NCBI GenBank assembly: GCA_022821145.1
Contig: JAJEEE010000037.1
Coordinates: forward strand, 124,001 to 188,000
Source: Acidobacteriota bacterium
GTDB lineage: Bacteria > Acidobacteriota > Terriglobia > 20CM-2-55-15
Length of the DNA: 64,000 nucleotides
Direction of reading: 5' to 3'
The translations under genes were made by a program, and so were the position numbers. Positions 1-9,058 of the stretch are shown here, one piece after another; within the stretch, counting starts at the first letter, position 1, and each line of letters starts with the position of its first letter. The notes beneath the pieces were generated by a model that saw only the letters and a program-made list of their open reading frames with translations, had not been told where the DNA came from and did no database searches.

Positions 1-430
1 TGCTGCCCGTGCCGAACACGCTGTGCCCGCACCCGTGCCCCGCCAACACGTCCGGACGCGGCTGGATGCGGGGGACCGCGTCCTGCGAGAGGCCGGGCAA
101 CGCGTCGTACTCGGCCAGCAGCCCCACGACCGGGCCGCCGGTTCCGTAGGAGGCGACGAACGCGGTCGGCATCCCGGCCACTCCGGTGTCGACCGTGAAC
201 CCGTTCCGGCGGAGCCAATCGACCAGCGCGGCCGCGGAGCGCGTCTCCTGGAGGCCGACTTCCGCGTAGCTCCAGATGTTGCGGTTGATGGCCCGCATGT
301 CGTCGGCGTTGGCGTCGATCCAGTCCGAGGCCGCGCGCTTGGCTTCAGCGACGCCGTCGGCGTCCGGAAGCTGGGCGGCGGCGCCCACGGCGAGGGCGGC
401 GGCTAGGCCCATGGGGACAACGACACGCAT
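1..430 (-). CDS. M20-family amidohydrolase/peptidase (AbgB-like), N-terminal part, truncated by window edge
   Basis: Reverse-strand translation from ATG at 430: MRVVVPMGLAAALAVGAAAQLPDADGVAEAKRAASDWIDANADDMRAINRNIWSYAEVGLQETRSAAALVDWLRRNGFTVDTGVAGMPTAFVASYGTGGPVVGLLAEYDALPGLSQ..., matching the M20 N-terminal pattern (YAEVGLQE, LAEYDALPG). It runs off the window, so it is absent from the ORF track. Confidence 0.85.
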   Translation of the reverse strand, partial: MRVVVPMGLAAALAVGAAAQLPDADGVAEAKRAASDWIDANADDMRAINRNIWSYAEVGLQETRSAAALVDWLRRNGFTVDTGVAGMPTAFVASYGTGGPVVGLLAEYDALPGLSQDAVPRIQPRPDVLAGHGCGHSVFGTGS

Positions 431-801
431 ATGGAGCGGAAATCGTGATGGCAGCATGTATACAGACCCCCGTTCGTGGATTCTAGCCGACTTTCCCGAG
501 TAGTGCGGCCACGGGCTCGCGGACGTGGTTTCAGTGGAACTTGGACCGCTTCGGCGACTCTTTTGCTCTCTTTTCTCCCGCGCCATCACGAAAACGCGTA
601 TCACCGACTTCGATTCTGATGGGCTGTGTAAAGGCGGAACGCACCGGTTGCTGAGGATAGAAAGTATTGTTATGGATTCTAATCTAGGAATGGAATTCAA
701 TCATGTTCTGATGTGTTCCGGACACAGTGCGGCCTCCGGTGTTTCCGAGCGGAGCGGGACCATCGAGACCGCCGGAACCGTTGATTCCGAAGGCAAGGTT
801 G

Positions 802-1236
802 ATGAAGAACGCAGATCGGATTCGATCGCACGTGGTCGAGCGCTACATCGATCCGGCGCGAAGCCGCGGTGAGGAGACGATCACCGTAGTGGCGGGAGCC
901 GTGCTCCGGGAAATGGAATTGCGCGGCGATTACGCGCCCAGCGTGTGTTCCGCGCTGCGAGCCAGGAAGTTCTGCACGGAGAACGACCTTGTCTTGATCC
1001 GGGAGGTCGGGGCGAAGTCGAAACAGAGCACCGCGACGGCGTTCACGTATCGACTTCCCACGAGTTCAACGGCCGGCCGCGCTGGGCGAAGCGCAATCTG
1101 GGACCTGCTGGGGGTAGGCGAGGCGACGTTCGCCGCGCTCGGAGGAGGCGAGCGGTGGCTGACACGAGAACGAGCGGCGTTCGTCCGGTCCGCGGCCGAC
1201 CGCAAGCCGATCGGTCGGCAAGGCAGCGCAAAGTGA
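802..1236 (+). CDS. hypothetical protein (MKNADRIRSHVVERYIDPARSRGEETITVVAGAVLREM...)
   Basis: ORF 727..1236 in frame; internal ATG at 802 is the more plausible start. Lies in a region of small accessory genes. Confidence 0.55.
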   Translation: MKNADRIRSHVVERYIDPARSRGEETITVVAGAVLREMELRGDYAPSVCSALRARKFCTENDLVLIREVGAKSKQSTATAFTYRLPTSSTAGRAGRSAIWDLLGVGEATFAALGGGERWLTRERAAFVRSAADRKPIGRQGSAK

Positions 1237-1241
1237 GTTGA

Positions 1242-1370
1242 CGAATCTACTGGGACGCCGTGTTTTTCATCTACTGGATCGAGAACCATCCGACGCACGT
1301 CGAGCGGATCAAGAGGCTATTGACGCGGATGGAGCTGCGCGGTTCGCGTATCGCGAGACGGATGGTGTCG
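1242..1370 (+). pseudogene. decayed VapC/PIN-domain toxin N-terminus remnant
   Basis: Frame reads RIYWDAVFFIYWIENHPTHVERIKRLLTRMELRGSRIARR, which resembles a PIN-toxin N-terminus (YWDT-xFIYWxExHP). The codon before it is TGA and the frame loses similarity after about 1345. Confidence 0.45.
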
Positions 1371-1452
1371 GATGGGCGCGACGGCGATAGTCGACTGCTC
1401 TGCTTGCACCCGGGTCGCCCGGTGGTTGACAATCCCGGGGAGAGGACTTGGC

Positions 1453-2079
1453 ATGGATGGCGTGTTCGTCTATTGGGACAACTCCAACATCTTTCACGAA
1501 GCGCAACGCTTCGCTCTCGAACGCGACGAAGGTCCCCACGCCCGCTACCGCGTGCGAATCAACTTCGAGAACATTCTGCGGTTGGCGCAGGCCGATCGGC
1601 CGCTCAAGAAGGCCTTGGCCGTGGGGTCCGTCCCGCCGGAGCTGCGGCAATTGTGGAACCGGCTGGACAATCTGGGCGTGGACGTCAGGCTGTTCGACCG
1701 CGGGGAACCCGGCCGCGGCGAGCAGAACATGCCCGATCGCGTTCTACAGTTGCGGATGCTCGAGGACGCGCTCGACTACAACGGCGACCCCGGAATCGCG
1801 ACGCTGCTGACGGGAGATGGCGCCGGGTATCAGGAAGGCGCCGGCTTTCACAGCACGTTGGAGCGCATGCACAACCGCGGCTGGCGAGTCGAGATCCTCT
1901 CGTGGGCGCATTCCTGCAACCAGCGGATGCGCCGCTGGGCCGAGGAGCATGGAATCTTCGTGCCGCTGGACGACTTTTACGAATCGATCACCTTCATGGA
2001 ACCGTCCCGTCCGGGCCACGAATTGGCGCGCGAGCGGCCCTCGACCGCGCTGGACCTGTCGCGGCGGCCAACGGCGTAG
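1453..2079 (+). CDS. NYN (PIN-like) domain protein, putative RNase
   Basis: ATG 1453: MDGVFVYWDNSNIFHEAQ...; N-terminal D-x-S-N and LLTGDGAGYQEGAGFHSTLERMHNRGWRVEILSW are NYN/LabA-like motifs. Confidence 0.75.
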   Translation: MDGVFVYWDNSNIFHEAQRFALERDEGPHARYRVRINFENILRLAQADRPLKKALAVGSVPPELRQLWNRLDNLGVDVRLFDRGEPGRGEQNMPDRVLQLRMLEDALDYNGDPGIATLLTGDGAGYQEGAGFHSTLERMHNRGWRVEILSWAHSCNQRMRRWAEEHGIFVPLDDFYESITFMEPSRPGHELARERPSTALDLSRRPTA

Positions 2080-2155
2080 AAACCCGCGGTCGGACTGCGT
2101 ATTATCGAGTCCGGCTTCACTCCGGACAGTTCGCGGTGCGCCGCCCTCGAAGTGA

Positions 2156-3451
2156 CTACTTCCCCGCCGCCGCGAACAGTTCCTTCTGCTGTTTGCGTTC
2201 CAGTCGATCCAACCGGGCGTTGAGCCGGGCGACCGTCCGTTCCGCCCCGGGACGGCCTTCCAGCCGCCGCATGGCGTCCCGCACGACGGCGCAGGCGGCG
2301 TCCAGGTTCCGCTCGTGGTGCTCCTCCAGCATGGCCGCGCCCTCGTAGCCGGCGGCGCTGAACTCGTCCATGTTCATCAACCGGCCGCACAGCTCCATCG
2401 AACGCACGACATCGCCCCGCTTCCGGTAGAGCACGGACAGCCGCTCCATGGCCCGGGCCTGCTCGGGCATCGGCACTCCGCCCGCCAGCGCCATCTCGTA
2501 ACAGCGCGCGCCGCGCGCATCCTCGCGGGCCTGGTCGAAGATGCGCCCCAGCGAATACAGGTCCAGCGCGTCGTCCAGCGGCTGCGGCTCGTCCACCACC
2601 CGGTCGGCGGCATGGATCGTCAGCGCCGCCAGCGACAGGATGTCCGCGGCGTGGTGCGTGAAGACGCTGCGCAGCGAGACCGCGTCCGACGAACGGAGAT
2701 AGTCGAAGTACGCGCGCGGGATCATGGCGCCCGGGATGTCCGGTCCGCGAACGTAGTTCAGCAGTTCGCGTTCCAGCGCCGTCAGCTTGCAACTCCCGTG
2801 CCCGGCCCGCCACAGCCGGCGCGCCATGAACAGCAGGTCGAAGTGCGCCATGTGGGCGAAGGGAGAGTCCAGACGCGCCAGCACGCAGCGGTTCTCGACG
2901 ATGGGGGCGTCGAAGGTCTGCCCGTTGTAGGTGACGAGCACGTCGAACGCCTGCAGGCTTTCCCCGAGCGCGGCGAGCATCGACGCCTCCTCGTCGAAGT
3001 CGCGCATGAAACGCTGCTCCAAGTGGAACGCGTCGTCCCGGAAGTACCCGATGCCCACCAGGAACGGACACATCCCGGCGCCGCCCGACACGCCGGTCGT
3101 CTCGGTGTCCAGAAAGGCGATCCGTTCCCGCTCCACCGGGCCGCGCCGGTTCCGCGCCAGCTCCAGAAGGCGCTGGAAGTCCGGCGCCTCCGAACGATTC
3201 AAGCGGACTTTTCCGTGGAAGTGGTCGTCGGGATAGGACTTGCGGACGACGTAGTGGGCGCCCGCGCCGTTGCGCTCCTCGGTCCCTTCCGGAAGCGGCA
3301 TCGACGACAGGTGCGGCGCGGCGCGCGGGCGCGCGGGGCCGTCGTCGAGCAGGCGGAGCTGTTCGCGTATCGTCAGGTAGGGCCGTTTCTCGGCGTTGCG
3401 CAGCCGCTCCAGCGCCTTTCCGAACCGGCCGGTCTTAGCAGGTTCCTCCAT
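2156..3451 (-). CDS. mrfB: RNase H-like exonuclease with C-terminal helical repeats, YprB/MrfB-like
   Basis: IAFLDTETTGVSGGAGMCPFLVGIGYF, DVLVTYNGQTFDAPIVENR and HHAADILSLAALTIH exonuclease motifs. Directly follows and overlaps the mrfA-like helicase gene. Confidence 0.8.
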   Translation of the reverse strand: MEEPAKTGRFGKALERLRNAEKRPYLTIREQLRLLDDGPARPRAAPHLSSMPLPEGTEERNGAGAHYVVRKSYPDDHFHGKVRLNRSEAPDFQRLLELARNRRGPVERERIAFLDTETTGVSGGAGMCPFLVGIGYFRDDAFHLEQRFMRDFDEEASMLAALGESLQAFDVLVTYNGQTFDAPIVENRCVLARLDSPFAHMAHFDLLFMARRLWRAGHGSCKLTALERELLNYVRGPDIPGAMIPRAYFDYLRSSDAVSLRSVFTHHAADILSLAALTIHAADRVVDEPQPLDDALDLYSLGRIFDQAREDARGARCYEMALAGGVPMPEQARAMERLSVLYRKRGDVVRSMELCGRLMNMDEFSAAGYEGAAMLEEHHERNLDAACAVVRDAMRRLEGRPGAERTVARLNARLDRLERKQQKELFAAAGK

Positions 3452-5780
3452 CGATCAGGGCGTCCAGTATAGCCAGGGCCGGCGCTTTCGCGCCCATCGC
3501 CGGGCCGGTGCAGGAGGGACAACCACTGTCGCACGCGCAGGAGCCGATCAGCCGCCGCGTTTCCTGGAGCAGGCGCTCGCGCAACTCGTAGAGCGGCCGG
3601 CTCAACCCGATGCCGCCCGGATAGTTGTCGTAGACGTAGATCGTCGGTTCGTGCTCGGGTTGAGCCGTGGGGCCGTCGGCCGCCGGGATTTCGGGCGGCG
3701 TTCCGTCCAGCCCCGTCTCGATCGAGGTCCCCAGGTCCTTGGGGTCGCACATCAGGAAGACGCAGGCGATCTCGCCCAGGGCATGGGCCAGCCCGTACAC
3801 GCCGTCGAGGCGTTCGGACGAGGAACACTCCAGCGCGCCGAACACCGTTCGCGGAATTCCGAGCCACCAGGCCGTGGTGTGCATCTCCTGGGTCGGCAGG
3901 GTCAGCTCGCCCGAGCCCACGTTCTCCATGGTCGCGAACTTGATCTTCTTGAAACCGACCACCTGGTGGGCCACGTGGACCTCGCCGTGATGGTGGGGGC
4001 CGTCCCGGCCCGCGATCTCCAGGGGGCGGACGTCGGTGTGCGTGATCGCGTCGGTGTAGTACTCCGAGTCCACCGCACGCACGTAGGCGCGGCGTTCCTC
4101 CACGTCCAGGTCGTCGACGTAGTACTGCTGTCCCTGTTGCAGATAGATGGCTTTCTGGTGCAGCGTCTGGAATGCGCTCGAGTATTCCACCTCGCCGATG
4201 ACGCGCGCCTCCCCGGTGGTTTCGACCACCAGGAAGTTGTCCGAGCCGATGCTGCGCAGCGATATGGCGTTCGCGGGATAGGACTCGCTGGTCCAGTGCC
4301 ACTTCGCGCCGGACTTGTGCAGGAAACCCCGCTCGGAAAGGTACTCCAGGATCTCGCCGACGTCGTGACCGCCGAAGCGCTCGTCCTCGCCGACGGGCAG
4401 CTCGAACGCGGCGCACTGCAGGTGGCTGATCAGGATGTGGATGTTCTCCGGGTTGATCAGTCCCGACTCGGGGGATTGGCCCAGAAAGTACTCCGGGTGG
4501 TTGACGATGAACTGGTCCAGAGGGGCGCTCGAGGCCACCATCACGCCCACGGCGCTCCCCGCGCGGCGGCCCGCCCGCCCGATCCGCTGCCACGTGGAGG
4601 CCACCGTGCCCGGATAGCCGGCCAGGACCGCGACGTCCAGGCTGCCGATGTCGATGCCCAACTCGAGCGCGTTCGTCGACACCACGCCCCGAATGGCGCC
4701 GTCGCGCAGTCCCTGCTCGATCCGCCGCCGCTCGCGGGGCAGATACCCGCCGCGGTAGCCTACGACGCGGTCGGCGCCGCCCGGCGGCGGCGGTATGTCC
4801 CGCTTCAGGTACCGTACGAGGATCTCGGTGACGAGCCGGCTGTTGGCGAAGACGATGGCGCCTTTCATCATGCGCAGAAAGGCCGCCGCGATCCGGCGCG
4901 TTTCCTTGACGTAGGACCGTCGGATCCCCAGCTCGCGGTTGACGACAGGAGGGTTGTAGAAGAACAGGTGCTTCTCGGCTTCCGGGGCGCCGCTCTCCGC
5001 GATCATCGTGAACGGGCGGCCCGTCAACCCCTCGGCCAGTTCCCCCGGATTGGCGATGGTGGCCGACGCGCAGATGATGCGAGGCGTGCTGCCGTAGAAC
5101 CGGCAGATGCGCTCCAGGCGCCGGAACAGGTTGGCCAGGTGGCTGCCGAAAACGCCGCGGTACGTGTGCAGCTCGTCGACGACGATGTAGGCCAGGTTTT
5201 CGAAGACGCGCGTCCACTTGGTGTGGTGCGGCAGAATGCCGGTGTGGAGCATGTCGGGATTGGTCAGCACGACGTGGGCCCGCGACCGGATCGCGGGTCG
5301 GGCGTCGGGCGGCGTATCGCCGTCGTAGGCATGGACGCCGATCTCGCCCGGAAGCGCCGACGACCAGCCGATCAGGTCGTCGAGCTGGTCGTAGGTGAGC
5401 GCCTTCGTCGGAAACAGGTAGAGTGCGCGGCGATCGGGGTTCTCGAGGATTCCCTGGAGAACCGGCAAGTTGTAACACAGCGTCTTGCCCGACGCCGTCG
5501 GCGTCAGGACCACCGTGTCCTTGCCCGCGCGGACGTTCGCGTAGCACTCGCCCTGGTGGGAATACAGGCGCGTGACGCCGCGCTCGGCAAGGAACCGGAC
5601 GACGGCGGGGTGAAGGTCGTCCGGAAGCTCGACGAATCGCGCCGGGCGGGACGGGATCCGGTGGTATCCGGTGACGCACGGGTCGGCCCTGAGGCGGACC
5701 AGGTACGCGCCCGCGTCCTCCCTCCCGCCGGGGCGGGCCAAGGCCTCCTCGTCCAGACGCACCTGCAACTCCGAGCGCAT
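3435..5780 (-). CDS. mrfA: DEAD/DEAH-box helicase with C-terminal DUF1998-type cysteine region, YprA/MrfA-like
   Basis: Helicase motifs LTPTASGKTLCYNLP, VVDELHTYRGVFGSH, ICASATIANP, QRIGRAGR; C-terminal CACDSGCPSCTGP. ORF extends to 6053 but ATG 5780 (MRSELQVRLDEEAL) avoids overlap with pepA. Confidence 0.9.
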   Translation of the reverse strand: MRSELQVRLDEEALARPGGREDAGAYLVRLRADPCVTGYHRIPSRPARFVELPDDLHPAVVRFLAERGVTRLYSHQGECYANVRAGKDTVVLTPTASGKTLCYNLPVLQGILENPDRRALYLFPTKALTYDQLDDLIGWSSALPGEIGVHAYDGDTPPDARPAIRSRAHVVLTNPDMLHTGILPHHTKWTRVFENLAYIVVDELHTYRGVFGSHLANLFRRLERICRFYGSTPRIICASATIANPGELAEGLTGRPFTMIAESGAPEAEKHLFFYNPPVVNRELGIRRSYVKETRRIAAAFLRMMKGAIVFANSRLVTEILVRYLKRDIPPPPGGADRVVGYRGGYLPRERRRIEQGLRDGAIRGVVSTNALELGIDIGSLDVAVLAGYPGTVASTWQRIGRAGRRAGSAVGVMVASSAPLDQFIVNHPEYFLGQSPESGLINPENIHILISHLQCAAFELPVGEDERFGGHDVGEILEYLSERGFLHKSGAKWHWTSESYPANAISLRSIGSDNFLVVETTGEARVIGEVEYSSAFQTLHQKAIYLQQGQQYYVDDLDVEERRAYVRAVDSEYYTDAITHTDVRPLEIAGRDGPHHHGEVHVAHQVVGFKKIKFATMENVGSGELTLPTQEMHTTAWWLGIPRTVFGALECSSSERLDGVYGLAHALGEIACVFLMCDPKDLGTSIETGLDGTPPEIPAADGPTAQPEHEPTIYVYDNYPGGIGLSRPLYELRERLLQETRRLIGSCACDSGCPSCTGPAMGAKAPALAILDALIDGGTC

Positions 5781-5904
5781 GGGAAGCCAACATCCTCCCG
5801 AAACGGGACAGATCGGGTCCATTTGGCGGTGCGCCGGAGTCCGGCCCCATTCGAATCGCGTATCATGGATGGCGACCCGAAACGGTCCGGAGGCAACGCA
5901 CGCG

Positions 5905-7395
5905 ATGAAGATCCGACTCTCGTACGGGGACCCGAACAAGGCCCGAACCGACATGCTGGTGGTGATCCTGGACAAGGAGACGAAGCTGCACGACCTGGGC
6001 TCCTCGCCCATCGGACGCACGGTCGAGGGGGTTCGCCAGGACTTGGACTCCAAGACGCTGCGACGCGAGTACTTCGCGCCGCCCGGGGGGTCGAACGGCG
6101 TCGGACACCTGGCCGTCTACTCCACCGCGTTCGAGACCGGACATAACGTCTGGGAGAGCGTCAAGACGTGCGTGGCCCGGGCGCTGCGCCGCGCGCGGGA
6201 TCACGGGCTCCGGCGCGTCTCCGTCGTGCTGAACGCCGACGACGCGGCGCCGATGGTCGGCAAGGCCGTCGAAGGCGCGCTGCTGGGAACGTATACCTTC
6301 GCCCGGTACAAGAAGGAGAACAAGGAACGGGAGGCGTTCTACGGGAAGCTGAACCTGGACCTGATCGTCTCGAAGGCCCACGACAAGCGGAACCGGTACT
6401 ACCTGGACCGCTATACCACGGTATGCGAAGCCGTCAACTTCGCCCGCGACCTGATCAACGAGCCGGGAGGCGTGGCCACGCCCGCCTACCTGGTGCGGGC
6501 GGCGCGGCGGATCGCCCGGGAATCGGGGCTGTCCATCAAGGTCTGGGACCCGCGGCGCCTGGAGCGCGAGGGCTACAACGGGCTGATCGCCGTCGGAAAG
6601 GGCAGCGCCCACCCGCCCCACATGATTCGCCTCGCCTACCGCGCGAAGCGCCGGTCGGCCCGGACCCTGGCGCTGGTGGGCAAGGGGGTCACGTTCGACA
6701 CGGGCGGCATCTCGCTGAAGCCGTCCGACAAGATGTGGGAGATGAAAGGCGACATGTCCGGCGCCGCCGCCGTGCTGGCGGCCATGAAGGCCATCGGGAA
6801 GCTGAAGCCCGACGTCCACGTGGTCGGCGTCGTCCCCACGGCCGAGAACTCGCCGGACGCACAGGCCCAGCGGCCGGGCGACATCTTCGAGGCCCGCAAC
6901 GGCAAGACCGTCATGGTGGACAACACCGACGCGGAGGGCCGTCTGATCCTGACCGACGGGCTGTACGTCGCGGGGGAAGCAAAAGCCACGCACGTCGTCG
7001 ACATCGCCACCCTGACCGGCTCCTGCGTCCGGGCGCTCGGACCGAGCATCGCCGGCGTGATGGGCAACTCGCCGGAGCTGATCCAGGCTGTCATCGATTC
7101 GGGCCGAAACCACGGCGAGGCTTTCTGGCAGCTTCCGATGCCGGAAGAGTACAAGGAGTGGCTCAAGACGCCGTACGCCGACCTGAACAACATCGGCGGC
7201 GCCTACGCCGGCGCGTCCACCGCGGCCCTGTTCCTGGAGGAGTTCGTCCCGGAAGGCGCGGCCTGGGCGCACCTGGACATCGCCGGGCCGTTCCTGATGG
7301 AGAAGAACTGGAAGTACTACGAGCCGGGCGGCGTCGGCTTCGGGGCCAAGACCATGATCGACCTCGCCGAGCGGTTCGAGGAGTATTTCGGCTGA
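5905..7395 (+). CDS. pepA: leucyl aminopeptidase, M17 family
   Basis: M17 signature NTDAEGRLIL and metal ligands GKGVTFDTGGISLKP. ATG 5905 (MKIRLSYGDPNKART). Confidence 0.93.
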   Translation: MKIRLSYGDPNKARTDMLVVILDKETKLHDLGSSPIGRTVEGVRQDLDSKTLRREYFAPPGGSNGVGHLAVYSTAFETGHNVWESVKTCVARALRRARDHGLRRVSVVLNADDAAPMVGKAVEGALLGTYTFARYKKENKEREAFYGKLNLDLIVSKAHDKRNRYYLDRYTTVCEAVNFARDLINEPGGVATPAYLVRAARRIARESGLSIKVWDPRRLEREGYNGLIAVGKGSAHPPHMIRLAYRAKRRSARTLALVGKGVTFDTGGISLKPSDKMWEMKGDMSGAAAVLAAMKAIGKLKPDVHVVGVVPTAENSPDAQAQRPGDIFEARNGKTVMVDNTDAEGRLILTDGLYVAGEAKATHVVDIATLTGSCVRALGPSIAGVMGNSPELIQAVIDSGRNHGEAFWQLPMPEEYKEWLKTPYADLNNIGGAYAGASTAALFLEEFVPEGAAWAHLDIAGPFLMEKNWKYYEPGGVGFGAKTMIDLAERFEEYFG

Positions 7396-7429
7396 CGCCT
7401 CGGGCCGGTCACGCCGGCCGCCACGCGCC

Positions 7430-7687
7430 GTGAAGGAATACCAGCAGCAACTCGAGCGCTACCGGTTCCAGATGGGCGACGCGTGCGGCCGCCTCGCCAC
7501 GGCGCTCGACGTCCTGACCGACGCGCTGGCCCTGGTCGGCCAGCACGGTGTCTACTGCCAGGCTTCAGGCAAGAAGGGGGAATCGCTCGACGTCCGGCAG
7601 GTCATGGAGCGGCTGGAAGGCTCCAAGTCGCTGATCCTCGACACGATGAAGGAACTCCGCGAACCCTCCGAACGCGGCGGGGCATAG
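7430..7687 (+). CDS. hypothetical protein, 85 aa
   Basis: GTG-start ORF between pepA and the QueD-like gene, same strand, no overlaps. Confidence 0.5.
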   Translation: MKEYQQQLERYRFQMGDACGRLATALDVLTDALALVGQHGVYCQASGKKGESLDVRQVMERLEGSKSLILDTMKELREPSERGGA

Positions 7688-7720
7688 CGGGCCGCGACGG
7701 GCGGCCGCGGCGGATCGACC

Positions 7721-8050
7721 ATGAAGCTGGGCATCACCGAGCACATCGACTGCGCGCATTTCCTGCCCGGGCATCCCAAGTGCGGGCAGCTTCACGGCCA
7801 CACCTACCGGATCGAGATCATCGTCGACGGAGAGAAGGGGCCGGGCGGCATGGTCGTGGACTTCGACGATCTCCGGAAGGACCTGAAGTCCGTCCTCCAG
7901 GAGTACGACCACCGGTCGCTGAACGATTTCATGGAGTATCCGTCCGTGGAGAACATCTGCGAGCTGCTGCGCCGCGGGCTCGAAGACCGCGTGGATCTGC
8001 CCTTCACGCTGCGCGTCTGGGAAGGTGCGGGAAAATGGGCGGAGGGGTAG
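7721..8050 (+). CDS. queD: 6-pyruvoyl-tetrahydropterin synthase / 6-carboxytetrahydropterin synthase (QueD-like)
   Basis: AHFLPGHPKCGQLHGHTYRIEI, VVDFDDLRKDLK, DHRSLND, and PSVENICELL are PTPS/QueD motifs. Confidence 0.88.
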   Translation: MKLGITEHIDCAHFLPGHPKCGQLHGHTYRIEIIVDGEKGPGGMVVDFDDLRKDLKSVLQEYDHRSLNDFMEYPSVENICELLRRGLEDRVDLPFTLRVWEGAGKWAEG

Positions 8051-8209
8051 CGGTAACTTCCGTGCTCCCATAGTCGACTCCGTCCGCCCCAATCCCGACG
8101 TGGCCGGGGACCCCGACGTCACTCGTTGGCCGAAGATTTCAACGCCGCATCACGTGGTGACCTTCGCCAACGCTCTCATCGCAACTGGTGCTCCGCACTT
8201 GTGTTTCGC

Positions 8210-8226
8210 ATATCGAAATGCGATAT
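8210..8226. promoter_or_regulatory. inverted repeat ATATCG-aaatg-CGATAT upstream of higBA, candidate operator
   Basis: Perfect 6-bp arms with 5-nt spacer, 10 bp upstream of the GTG start of higB. Confidence 0.45.
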
Positions 8227-8235
8227 TCATGCGGA

Positions 8236-8514
8236 GTGATTCGGAACTTTCGCTGTAAGGACACCGAACGTCTCGCGAACGGTTCCCGCGTGCGGCGTTT
8301 CATCGCCTTCGAGCGGGTGGCCCGCCGCAAACTGGCGTTGTTGGACGCGGCCGAGACGCTCGACTTCCTTCGCGTGCCGCCCGGAAACCGTCTCGAAGCG
8401 TTACGGGGGGACCGTGCCGGTCGATATAGCATACGAATCAACGACCAATGGCGGCTGTGCTTCCGTTTCATCGATGGGGACGCCTATGATGCCGAGATTG
8501 TCGACTATCACTGA
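8236..8514 (+). CDS. higB: HigB-like toxin (RelE/ParE superfamily)
   Basis: VIRNFRCKDTERLANG... ALRGDRAGRYSIRINDQWRLCFRF...AEIVDYH is the classic HigB pattern. GTG 8236 gives the canonical MIRNFRCKDTE start. Confidence 0.88.
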   Translation: MIRNFRCKDTERLANGSRVRRFIAFERVARRKLALLDAAETLDFLRVPPGNRLEALRGDRAGRYSIRINDQWRLCFRFIDGDAYDAEIVDYH

Positions 8515-8538
8515 TTCCGATCCAGGAGCCGTAAAGCC

Positions 8539-8832
8539 ATGACCCCACTGGAACCGATTCATCCCGGCGAGATTCTGAAACACGATTTCATGGATCCGTT
8601 CGGCTTGTCCGCGACCGCCCTGGCGAAAGCGATCGGCGTCACGCCCGCACGGATCAACGAGATCGTTCGCGGCCGTCGGGGAATCACCGCCGAGACGGCG
8701 TTGCGGCTGGCACGGTACTTCAAGACCGATGCCCGGAGCTGGATGAACCTCCAGGATCGCTACGAGCTCGAAGTGGCAGCGCACGACAAGGCCGACGCCC
8801 TGCGTGCCATTCGACCCCGTGACGTGGCGTGA
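8539..8832 (+). CDS. higA: HigA-like antitoxin (HTH, XRE family)
   Basis: PIHPGEILKHDFMDPFGLSATALAKAIGVTPARINEIVRGRRGITAETALRLARYF is the classic HigA pattern, downstream of higB. Confidence 0.9.
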   Translation: MTPLEPIHPGEILKHDFMDPFGLSATALAKAIGVTPARINEIVRGRRGITAETALRLARYFKTDARSWMNLQDRYELEVAAHDKADALRAIRPRDVA

Positions 8833-8833
8833 G

Positions 8834-9058
8834 TTAGCGTGCGCGACATGGTCTCCTGAACCGCCTGTTCCTCACCTTCACCGCGCTTTTCTTTGGCGAC
8901 CGGTCCGTGGGGAAACGATCGAACACTCCACCCAACGCGGCCTCGAGATCGTCGAGTTCGGCGTCCGGAATGCCGCGCCAATCGTCGAACTTCTGGATCG
9001 ATTCGCCAAGAAAGTCTTCGGCGAACAAACGGCCGTGGAACGGTCTGCCCGTCGTCAT
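8834..9058 (-). pseudogene. truncated N-terminus resembling Eco57I/type IIG-like restriction-modification methylase
   Basis: MTTGRPFHGRLFAEDFLGESIQKFDDWRGIPDAELDDLEAALGGVFDRFPTDRSP... resembles the N-terminus of large R-M methylases, but terminates at 74 aa with an unrelated Arg-rich tail. Confidence 0.4.

Noticed and set aside
1260-2348. 362-aa plus-strand ORF
   Set aside because: Overlaps the NYN-domain gene out of frame; only its first ~28 codons look protein-like (PIN remnant).
3396-6146. 916-aa plus-strand ORF
   Set aside because: Antisense to the MrfA-like gene whose motifs are unmistakable; shadow ORF.
8218-8514. ATG 8218 as start of higB
   Set aside because: GTG 8236 gives the canonical HigB N-terminus, and the inverted repeat overlaps 8218.
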